Program-made: the position numbers and the translations under genes
Shown: positions 21,539-36,374 of the stretch, piece by piece
Position numbering within the stretch: the first letter of the stretch is position 1
Layout of the letters: each line of letters starts with the position of its first letter
Assembly (NCBI RefSeq): GCF_040436345.1
Contig: NC_133237.1
Location: 26,924,361-26,988,360 of the forward strand
Length of the DNA stretch: 64,000 bases
Reading direction: 5' to 3'
DNA from: Pagrus major
Taxonomy: Eukaryota > Chordata > Actinopteri > Spariformes > Sparidae
Notes under the pieces: generated by a model
What the model was told of the DNA's origin: nothing
Seen by the model: the letters and a program-made list of their open reading frames with translations, nothing else
Databases searched by the model: none

Positions 21539-24500
21539 TCAGGAGAGCGGCCTCTTCGTTATGTCCTGTTCTGTCAGGTAGTAGTTCAGGTATCCTCCCA
21601 GAGCGCCGACAGCCACAGCCGTCATGTGACTGGAACAACCATCTGAGACAGGAAGAAAGAGGAAGGGAATAAGTTTGAGGAAATAACAAAATACCAAAAC
21701 CACAGTCACAAAATACTCCAGTAGACTCCTCGAAGGACGAGGAATCAGTGGGGTACAAACTGAGAAGAGGGCGATGACTCTGAGCAGAGGAAGCCTCATC
21801 AGATCTGTCCCTCACAAACTGACCTGGAAGTATTTTCTCCCTCCTCTTCACTCTCCTGTGAGGCTGCAGCTGTTCCAGCAGCTCGTCTCCGATGATCTGA
21901 GAGATGATGCTCTCTGAGAAAACAGACAGAAAATCAGCTGTTCATCCGTCTATCCAGCTCCTGCATGGAGCATCTCAGCTGAGGTTTTGTGGGTGAGCAG
22001 TTTGACCCACAAATCTTGAAAAACGTAATATAAACTATGGAATAACTTAAAAATAACTGCAACATAACTGGTTGGTGGAGCCAAACAACGCTGAGGTGGT
22101 AATTTAAACAGTTTAAGATGATTATTATCACGCTGTTCAAACACTCACTGTCTCTCCCAAAGCAGCCCACTTCCTCGTCCTGCAGCCTGAGGATGTGCTG
22201 CAGCCAATCAGCTTTGTAGAAGTCGGAGAAACCGGCCAATCCACAAATCAGGACTGTTGAAGGAGAGCAGAGGAACGCAGGTCAAAAACATTTTGGACGA
22301 CCTTCATTTTTCTACATTGTTCAGCATTCTGCCTTTTAAATCAGAATGTTTTGATGGTGCAGAGCTCGATAGTCGAGATCTTGTTAAAATACAAGCTGAA
22401 AAAAGCAGAAGACGCTCACTGTTTTCGATGAAGATGTCGACCGTCTGCTCGGTCAGACCGTCTCTGATGATGTCCTGGTTGGCCTTCATCATGTTGGAGC
22501 AGAAGATCTTCTCGTAGCTGCGGTCGGTCATGTTGGCTCGGGACGCTCGAGTGTCTCCTTTCAGCAGGTTGGTGCAGCCTTTCTGAGGGAGACACAAACA
22601 GTCAGCAGCTCAGTCGAGGTTATAATGAGAGCAGTGACTCTAGTCCTTCCTTTAAAGGGGAAGTCCACCAATTTTCCACATTGAAGTGTGTTTACAGGAA
22701 GGTTTTTAAACTATAGATGTTATCCTACAAGGTGTTAAAGATGTTACCAGTACGCATATTCTCTCCCTCTGTGGTTTGTTATTGTGGAAAATGGCGTAAG
22801 TAAATTTTTCATGTGTATGTATGCAGTTTATACATTTGGCCCCAGGTTTTAAAAAGAAGAAGTGTAGAATAAAAACTGTTATATCTCTTGTTTTTAAACT
22901 GTCCATAATGAGTCCAACAGTGTTACAGGAGTGTACTGCAGACCAGCGGACTGCTTTTAATAGGAAGAGTGATGATTCAGCATCCATCTCACCATTTTGG
23001 CGATCATGAAGTAGAGCAGCTGGTGGGACAGAGAGTAGTGAGGACAACCGAAACGAGTCATGGTGTCCCGACAGGGTTTGGTGACGATGCACGGCGTCCC
23101 GTTCATCTTCCTGCTCAGAAACAAACACGTGGTTCAGACAGAACTTTGAGGAAATACTGAAAAAAGTTTTCTAACTTTTTGTTTTGTCTTTCTTTGGAGG
23201 ATGCTGGGAGGGAGAGGAATATTTCATAAGTTGATTCTGTGACTGATAAACTCAAATTAAAAGAAGCTTATTGAGATTTTGTTTTGAAATTAAAAACCTA
23301 CAATGACATGAACAGAAACGGCAGCAAATCCTCACTTTTGATTTTCTGACTAACTGGAACCAGCGAGTGATTTCACCGTATAAATGAAGATTTTTTCGAT
23401 TAGTTAAATTCCATTGATCAACCAACTGTTTCTAAAACCCTCACGTCATTTTCAGAGAATATTAACTGTGAGTTTATACTCCTTAAATATTTTTTCTCTT
23501 CTTTCTGAGGACATGGAAATTTATTTTTAGCCTGAGTGGCATCTGCAGATCCTCTCAGGCTGCATGTGACCCCAACGAGCTCCACCAATCAGAGGGTAGG
23601 ACGACCTGACAGGCATCACTCTGAGGACACAGCTGCACAGTCAGAGGAGACTTAAGTAACTAAATCAAACTGAAACATGATTATTTTCACATCTTCCTTC
23701 TCTGTTGTTTAGGTCTGGTTTAGATTAACCTCCATCATCCCTCCTTCACTCAGATGTCTTGTGGTGAAATAAAGTCATGCCGCAGTGTGTTTTGTTCTCT
23801 GTCGGTGTGTGTTGGTACCAGGTTCCCAGCAGCAGGGTCAGACATTTGTCGCTGAGCTGCTCGTCGTAGCACTCGGTGGTCATGGTGGAGGGATAGACCA
23901 GGCTGGGATCTGTGGCGCTCCACGCCTGAGGAATCAACCAGAAAGTCCACGACAGCAGCGGCTCAAACTCTGCATGACACAGAGGACAGGAAGGACGGAG
24001 GACACGGTTAAAAACAAGCAAAACCTGTGCCGGGAGCTCACGAGGAGATACTGCTTTGTTTTATTTCCACAAAGATCAGAACAGTAACACCTCATTTTAC
24101 AAGAAATTTCATTAGGAGTTGGTAACTACCAAGCAACATATTTGTAATTCCTTTGGATTAACCTCCAGTGACCACAATAATTTGAAAGAAATTTCAAATA
24201 TGTTGCTTGTTAATTAGCAGCTACTTACCGTGAAATTTACCGACCAGTGATATGAGGTGTTTTTAAAGTCATGTTTACATGTAGAAAGTGAGATTCGATT
24301 TCTTTTTTAATTATTATCAGGTCTAAGTGCATCATAAATACTGTGAAAGTATCAAAATGCTCCACACTGCTCGTATCCATAAATTCTGCCTTTAAACGAG
24401 CCGTCAGGACTTGTGTGACGCTGTGATGTCACAATGATTCAGTCACCGCCCTCAGCCACGCCCCCCAGCACAGCAGCGCTGATGTGGAAACATGGTGGCC

Positions 24501-26004
24501 GGTGCCTGCTCAGGCCTGTGAGAGCTGACCAATCAGAGCAGACTGGGCCTTTTGGGAGGGGGGTTCTTAAAGCGACAGGAGCGAAAACAGAGCGTTCAGA
24601 CAGAGGGCGGAGAGAGGTGCTGCAGCAGTCGACAGTATGAGACAGAATAATGTGTCTGTTGAACATTAAAGCATTTAAACTTTTTCTAAAAGACAAAATA
24701 AAAGTATGAACCTGAAAAAGTCTCACCTCTGTAGTATTTGGGGTCGTTCTGCTGCAGGGCAGCGACGGCCTTCTCGAAGCTTTGATCGAGACGTTTGACG
24801 AGAGCGACGGCGGACGTCCTCTGAGCCCAGCTGACCGGGTCGCTGTGAGGCCACGTACGAACCGCTTCCTTCAGTTCAGCTGAGACACAAAACAGACAGA
24901 AGAAGAATCAGGATCAGGAGGTCGGAGTTAAAACACTTTTCTTTGTATGGGACAAAATATAATATGACGATCTATTGAATCACGATCCACAATCTTAATT
25001 ATGACATCTTGTACTTGAGTAAAAGTGATAATACCACAGTGAAGAAATACTCTGTCCTGCATTTAAATATTTACCTAAAAGTACAAGAGTATTAGCATCA
25101 AAGTATACTTAAAGTACCAAAAGTAAAAGTACTCATTATTAAAATACATGAGTAAGTAAATGTACTTAGTTGCAGTCCATCACTGAATACTTCAAGTACA
25201 TTTTCTGGATAATGGAAATACTCAATTAAAGTACATGTATGTTGTAAGTATACCTAGGTACAGTAATTGAGTAAATGTACTTAGTTACTTTCTATCAGTG
25301 TATTGAAGTGAAAGTGTGTAAGTACTGTCAACAGAATGTACTTAAAGTCCTTAAAGTAAAATATTGATGTTCCCTTTCAGTGTGTTTGGATTAATATTAC
25401 AATGATGTGTGTACTTTACCAGAGGAGGACGAAGTACTCACATCTTGTACTTGAGTAAAAGTAATAATACCAAAGTGCAGAAATACTCTGTTACAAGTAA
25501 AAGTCCTGCATTGAAATGTTTAAACCATCAGAATATACTTAAAGTAGCAAAAGTAAAAATACTCATTATGCAACTACTTTATATCTGATATGAGTAAGTA
25601 AATGTACTTAGTTACATTCCCTCACTGAGAACAAGGTCCTCACATTTAAATAAACGTGATGTTGTTGAAGAGTTTAGATCTGTCGCACATTCTCCAGAAC
25701 ATGGCCCAGTGGGTCTGACCCAGCCAGGAGAAACAAACAGAAAGCTGCAGATCTCCTCCAGATGTTTCATGCAGCTGTCGGGACGCGTCTGTTTTCCAGC
25801 CCGGGACCAGTGTGTGTACTCACCCTGCAGCATGAGGAACCCGACCACCCCGTCCAGGTTGATGTGCTCGTGTTGCCGCTCCAGGAAGGATGCTCCCCGG
25901 GAGAGGCTGCCCAGGATGTCATCGATCACCTCCGCCCGCGAGCCGCCGGACACTGCGGCAAACAGAGCCAGCACTGCGGCCAGCTGGTGCCCCGCCGCCC
26001 GCAT
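21539..26004 (-). CDS. C16orf89 homolog: UPF0764 protein C16orf89 homologue, secreted
   Basis: A 354-aa protein in eight exons, minus strand: 26004-25824, 24879-24727, 23969-23819, 23110-22993, 22582-22420, 22253-22149, 21913-21824, 21642-21539, all in phase. It starts MRAAGHQLAAVLALFAAVSG, a signal peptide, then RGASFLERQHEHINLDGVVG. Family landmarks are SLVYPSTMTTECYDEQLSDK, HYSLSHQLLYFMIAKM, IFCSNMMKANQDIIRDG, GLAGFSDFYKADWLQHIL, EVGCFGRD and DGCSSHMTAVAVGALGGYLN. Human C16orf89 is about 360 aa, is described as thyroid-enriched and secreted, and has no known biochemical activity. Conserved cysteines suggest disulfides. It is the left end of a block syntenic with human 16p13.3 and is divergent from alg1. 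A perfect CRE lies 131 bp before the ATG. Confidence 0.94.
22650..22930. repeat. Dispersed element, second copy of the ift70 intron 18 family
   Basis: Begins 'aaaggggaagtccaccaatt', continues 'ttgaagtgtgtttacagga', and ends 'ctgtccataatgagtccaac'. All are reverse-complement matches to 18995-19305. It lies in an intron of the C16orf89 homologue. Confidence 0.65.
24086..24261. mobile_element. Palindromic MITE, about 176 bp
   Basis: The ends AACACCTCAT (24086-24095) and ATGAGGTGTT (24252-24261) are perfect inverted repeats. Inner arms 'caagcaacatatttg' and 'caaatatgttgcttg' also pair, so nearly the whole element can fold as a hairpin. It lies in a C16orf89 intron. Confidence 0.75.
25004..25625. 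repeat. Two copies of the 'acttgagtaaaagt' dispersed repeat
   Basis: Copies at about 25004-25200 and 25420-25625 share 'catcttgtacttgagtaaaa', 'agaaatactctgt', 'atatacttaaagta' and 'gagtaagtaaatgtacttag'. A partly related stretch lies between them. The family is common in perciform-type fish genomes (recall) and recurs at about 296 and 28.9-29.3 kb here. Confidence 0.75.
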
Positions 26005-26134
26005 CTTCTCACGCGAACAATCCCAGTGTGGACAGTTGTTCTCCGGACAGAAACACACAGAGAGGAGCGGGGGAGGACAGGACAGGCTGACTCTCCGCAA
26101 CACACAGGGGGGAGGCTGGGGGAGGAAACAGCCG

Positions 26135-26142
26135 TGACGTCA
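26135..26142. promoter_or_regulatory. Perfect CRE (TGACGTCA) upstream of the C16orf89 homologue
   Basis: The palindromic cAMP-response element lies 131 bp before the ATG in a locally GC-rich region with GGGGG runs. CREB/ATF binding is plausible; no functional evidence is available from sequence. Confidence 0.6.
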
Positions 26143-27908
26143 GAGGGGCTGCAATTACGAAATCCCAAACTTGAGAAGGTGAAAAAAATAAAAAGTAAAG
26201 TGGTTTATTCTTAATTATCTGAGACACATAATCAGCCTCAGAACATATCCTCACATTACTGTTTTTAGGAAATCAAAGACTCGTCCTCCTGATGATAATT
26301 TTGCTCTCTTGACCAAAACTGTTAGCAAAAGTCATCGAAATCTATCAGATCAGACTTGTTTGTTTTCCTGCTCGAGCACTTTTTCCGTTTTTCCAGTCTC
26401 CTGCAGTGCTGCAGGATCTTACATGAGGGAACATCCAGTTTTAATAACAATTTAAAACGTGTCAGAAGAAGTCCAAAACCATGTTAAAGGGAAGTTAATG
26501 TATTTTTTAAAATATAATCTAATGAAAAAACTCTTGGATTTCATCACAGTTCATAGTTTGTTTCTTTCAAATAAACTTTATTTTGAAGGTTTATAGCCTT
26601 TTACTATATTACCACAGAAACTAAACTAATAAAAGATTTCTCCCTTTAAACTTTTCATTTGATCTTATACCATCTTTGCCTCTTTCTATAAACGATATGA
26701 AGCCTGTGTGCAGAGTTATGACTCATATTCTCTGTTTGTTTGTTGCATATTTAAATAAAGTTATTTGAACTTTCAACCTTTTTTCAAACTTTATGTTTTT
26801 CAAACTGTATGAACACAACATGCACACAGAAATGTGGTACAATATATAATATAAAGACAATATAGTAGCAGCAAATTCAAAATCATACAAATTACCAACA
26901 AAACAGGAATGTTCCCCGCAGCGGCCATTTGTCAAATAATCTAAATCAAACTTTAAATCAAACTACACAGGCAAAAGAAGCTCAATGTCCATTCAACGTT
27001 CCTTTTGGTTTTCATGGTTTATTTTCCAAAAAACAAGCAAACAAACAAAGAACAAATGGATCCTGAACGCCTCTCTTGCTCTGGTAAAAAACAAAAGGCC
27101 CACCCAGGTGCATCATGGTCCTACACCTATCCTTCTGCCTATACAACCTCAGGTGCCCACAGTGTTCCCCAAATTCCTAAATAAAACAAAAACAAGACAA
27201 AATACTAACTAGACAAAACTTAACATTCTAAACAAGGAAATAATTAGACTCAACAAATAACTAACAATAGAAAATGCTATCAAACTCTGATGTAAATAAA
27301 GCAAACATCTAGAATAACCAAACTAGAAACTAGAAAATACTACTTGTTATTAGCAAAAAAAAATAAAATAACCAAAACTAACAAATAGCTCCAACATTCC
27401 CTTTAGACTCCCTGAATGTTATATTTTTGGGAACCTTTGAGAATGTTATAGGAATGTTCTTTAAAGAGTATTTTTGAGACTATTTTCCCTTAAATGTTCT
27501 CTGAAAGGTTATTTTTTTTAAAGAAAAATAATAATAAATAACTAAATAAATAAAGATAAAACACTTAAAAGTGTAGGGTAGGGTTTGCAGCTCAATTTTA
27601 AAATGTTACTTCAATTCATAGACGATAGATATTCTAAAAACTAAATATAACTCCACATTTAAAGCCAGAGGGCTTTTAGAGGTTTTACTAAAATGGCACA
27701 CAGATGAAGTAAAAACAATATTAAACACACAGATACTATATTATAATATAATCAGTATTATTATGATATGTATAATCTATGAGTTTATTTTAAGGGACTC
27801 TCTTTTGTTGTATTATTAATAACACACTGTAGTTATGTTGTGTTGGCCCTGAACGCCTCATGAACTCTGCGGTCCCTTTAAATCTGAAGCTCCTCCTCCT
27901 TCTCTGAG
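26143..27908. other. Divergent intergenic region, C16orf89 homologue to alg1
   Basis: AT-rich, with no supported gene. Contains A-rich stretches (about 27000-27560), with nothing identifiable beyond the promoter sites listed at either end. Confidence 0.5.
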
Positions 27909-27916
27909 CCACGTCA
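27909..27916 (-). promoter_or_regulatory. UPRE-like site (TGACGTGG on minus) before alg1
   Basis: CCACGTCA reads TGACGTGG on the minus strand, the core bound by ATF6/XBP1 in unfolded-protein-response genes. It ends 19 bp before the alg1 ATG, probably in the 5' UTR or core promoter. The start itself sits in ACATGGCGGC, which also fits a YY1-type start-site motif. Confidence 0.45.
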
Positions 27917-27935
27917 TCACAAATCACAAACAAAC

Positions 27936-33052
<5,117 letters not shown>

Positions 33053-33332
33053 TGGACACCAGGAGACTTTTAATGAAAGATTCCAATATTTTTAGACTAT
33101 AATGCATCAAAAGTCGACATTTTAACTTGTCTTCTTGGCAGTGACGTGTTAATTTGACGATGGGACATCGCTTAGAATATCTGGGATCGAAGAAAGGATA
33201 TTTTTGTTGTAATGTCTTGTCGGGTGAAGATGGAGGATTCTCTCAGTCTGACAGGATGCAGCGTTTAGACTTTTCATTCCAGCTGTGGAACTTGACTGTA
33301 TAAAGGACACTTTGATACGATGTACATCTGTA

Positions 33333-33347
33333 AATAAAATCTTTATT
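33333..33347. terminator. Bidirectional poly(A) module for alg1 and eef2kmt
   Basis: AATAAA (33333-33338, plus) and TTTATT (33342-33347, i.e. AATAAA on minus) are separated by 3 bp. The plus signal ends a 281-bp alg1 3' UTR. The minus signal lies only 14 bp after the eef2kmt stop. A downstream GT-rich element for alg1 (gtggtgtcatgtgt) lies inside the eef2kmt stop region. Confidence 0.75.
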
Positions 33348-33361
33348 GTGCTACAGTGGTG

Positions 33362-36300
33362 TCATGTGTACAGTTGAATCAGTTCTATAGAAGAGCCTCT
33401 GTTGTAGGGAAACACGTGGCTGACGGCTCCGGTCATCACACGGTGGCTGATTCCTGCCGTTTCTGTTAAAAACAAAACATTTTCAGTCAGTTCACTGAAG
33501 AAAGGAAGAAGTTAACAGCTTCCAACAGCTGCAGAATACATTCTGTACTTCATAAATCCTACTCAAGTAATGAATTCTCTCACCGAGCTGCTGCTTGAAG
33601 CCGCTGTACGTCTCCTGGTTTCTGATGGTGGAGCAGATGAAGACTTCAGCAGACGAACAGTTCAGGATCTTGGACAGCAGCTTCACCAGACTTCCTACAA
33701 CTTCTGGATCATACACCACATCTGCACCACAGAGGAGAAACCAGAGAGGGATTGTAACAACGTACAGCAGTACCAATCAATCTCTATGATCGGTGGACGC
33801 AGCTCTAAATAAATCACTGGGTTTGATCAGCTTAATGTTGCGATTTAATGTAGCAGTTCACGCAGTTAAAACTGTATGAACTGATAAAGAGTCTGAACTC
33901 TGACCTGCAGCGATGACGGCGTCCGGTCCGATCTGTTTGATTTGTTCCTCTGTGGCTGCCGTCCAGTCCATCTCCTCCACGCTGACCGTCGGCTCGGTCA
34001 GACCGTTCAGTTTCACGTTGCTTCTCAGTTTCTGCAGGACGCTGGAGTGACAGTCACTGAACATGAATCTGTTCGGACTGCAGGATCGACAGATGGTGAC
34101 ACCGGTCAGCCCGACGCCGCTGCCCAGCTCCAGAACCGTCCTGTAGACGGGAGAAGAGGAACAGATGAGTGAAAACGACCTGTGTGATGAAAATCTCTGA
34201 CTTCTGAGAGAGTTTACTTTCTAGTTGAGCTGCAACGATTAATCACTTATTTGTCAACATTAACTGCTGAATGGTTTGAGTGATTCCTAAAGAAGAAAAG
34301 TCTCAATTCTCTGATGTCAGCTTGTTAAAAGTGAATCTTTTCTTGTTTCTTTCTTCCTCTCTGACAGTAAACTAAATATCTTCAGGTTGTGGACAAAACA
34401 AGACATCTGAGGACGTCATCTTTAGCTCTGAGGAACAATGATCGACATTTTTTGACATTTTATAGACCAAACAACTAATCAATTAATTGAGAAAATAATC
34501 AACAATGACAATAATCATTAGTTGCAGAAATAACTGAAGTTCTTCTTGTGGTAGTTTGTGGGTTTGGTTACCTTCCAGTGAAGACCTGCTGGTGATCCAG
34601 GGCCCACTCTGCCAGGTAGAGAGCAGCCTCCCAGGTCACCAGGCCGGTGGTTCCCTCTGAGATCAGAGCTACGTTCTCCAGCAGGCTGACAGCGTCTCCA
34701 CCGGGCTGCAGGACACAAACCAGCAGCAAAATGTTAAAGTCAGGAGCGTTTAACTTCAGTGTTTCTTCATCTGCAAATTGTCTTTACAACATTTTGGATC
34801 CAGAACTGAACCAGGGATGCTCAGGAGCTTCATCTATAAGACTGTGTTTAGGATCCAAAACACAAAAGATGAAAACAAGGCTCCAACATTAATCTCTGCA
34901 AACAGAAATGAGCAGCAGCAGGAGCTGGTTGTAACACAGTGAATGATGAGTGTGTGCAGCAGCTTTAGTACCAGTATGTAGCTCTTATAACACTCGGTCG
35001 AGTCTTCAGCTCCGACCACCTCAGCCAGAGCGTCGTACAGCTCGTCCAGAGGATCACAGCCTGCTGCCTCCTGCTGTCAGAGACCAAACAACAGGAACTT
35101 CAGTCATCGCTCAACAACTATCAGATGGATTGGCATGAAAATTATAATGACGTTGAGGATGATGATGATGATTTGTTTCTTGCTTCTGTCCCAAAACAAT
35201 ATGTTCCCTCACGTCTGCAGAATATGATTGTTTAGCCGGGGTTTCTCTGCAGCACCACAATGCTTCAGTCATGATGGTATGATGCGACACGTTTTAACAG
35301 CATCTGTGATTTAGTTATTGCACAAGTTAATTATTGTCTTAAATAACTGAGTATTCACTTCAGTTCATTCAAAGAACCTACTGACAGCACTGACCCGTCT
35401 GATGAGCTCAGAGAGAAACAACTTCCTGAATCTGACCGATGGGGGAAACTTCCGGCACAGAGAGTGAAGACACGTCTGTCAGAAACAGAAAAGAGACGTT
35501 ATTGATTATTTCATTGTTAATTTCAAGATTATAAGACTGTGAAAGGTTGGAGTGCCGGCCCACTTACCTGTTTTAAAATGTCTAAAATCAAGTCTGATGA
35601 TTTGTTGCTTTCGAGGTCTTTTTCTAAAAACTGAAAAGTGGAAATGATCAGTTAGAAATTATGACTTTTAAACCTGTAATGAAGTGTTTTTGTTAATATA
35701 ATGGATCTGTATTTTGGAATTTAGAAGAAAGTCAGAATAATTTAAAATACAGATTTTTCTCTGAATTATGAATTTAGTTCTATCATATGTATGTACTACG
35801 ATAACAAAACATTCATACCGACTGAGTCTATATCTGATTTGATATTTACACTATATTACATATATTATTAATCATTTAACACCAGATTCGTTCAGAGTAA
35901 GCAGCATTACTACACATATTGTTTGTGTATGTGACAAATAAACCATTTAAACTGAACTAAAAACTGCATTAGAGCTTTTTTAAACACATATTTAAGCCGC
36001 TTTTTATTTAAAATGTAGGAAATCTAAACTGAAGAGGTATTTTGTTTAAATTCCGACCTGCTGGTGGATCATACATGTGCCGAATTAATCAGAACAATCC
36101 GCTGAATTGTGAAATAATTTCAGTTTTATTGTGACACTGAACACATTTTCCGTTGAGCAAGAAAGCAGACATAGACGGATATTTGAATGGAGTTTGGTTT
36201 ATCGCTCACTCTATGAGATGAATGGAGACACGATAAAAAACAGTTTTTACTCACTGTCCAGGGAAATGAAACCAGACGGCTCATAGCGAAAAAAGACACC

Positions 36301-36374
36301 TGAAAGTCCCGTAAAATATCCGTTTTATTCAAAGTTTGTCTGTCTGAAGTTTGGTTCTGCTCAGCATGCTCCAT
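33362..36374 (-). CDS. eef2kmt: EF2 lysine methyltransferase (FAM86 family)
   Basis: S-adenosylmethionine-dependent enzyme; the mammalian enzyme methylates elongation factor 2 at Lys525. 324 aa; exons 36374-36255, 35630-35568, 35475-35395, 35073-34972, 34705-34572, 34140-33905, 33721-33584, 33462-33362, all in phase. The N-terminal FAM86 region includes FPPSVRFRKLFLSELIRR. LVTWEAALYLAEW (about 144-156) precedes the SAM-binding motif I, VLELGSGVGLTGV (about 169-181). Then come FMFSDCHSSVLQKL, EEMDW and DVVYDPEVVGSL (about 246), which is the DxxY-type catalytic motif of the METTL21-like group. The ATG at 36374 (aagATGg) was chosen; a GTG further 5' in frame is not a credible start. An ETS-type CCGGAAGT lies just upstream of the ATG. 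Sits between alg1 and pigq as expected for the 16p13.3 block. Confidence 0.95.
34225..34530. mobile_element. Full-length 'ctgcaac' element in eef2kmt intron 5
   Basis: Left end 'gagctgcaacgattaatcac' and right end 'aataatcattagttgcag' are inverted repeats (CTGCAACnAnTnAT). The interior includes 'gtggacaaaacaagacatct' and 'ccaaacaactaatcaattaa', also seen near 57.7 kb and 28.7 kb. This is the best-preserved member of the most common family in the window. No ORF. Confidence 0.7.

Noticed and set aside
21417-21851. A 144-aa minus-strand frame as a separate gene
   Set aside because: It reads through the C16orf89 exon 7, an intron and exon 8 in a mixed frame; the spliced model is in phase throughout.
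25709-26214. Long plus-strand frames over the first exon of the C16orf89 homologue
   Set aside because: Antisense shadows of a GC-rich exon; the minus strand has the signal peptide and family match.
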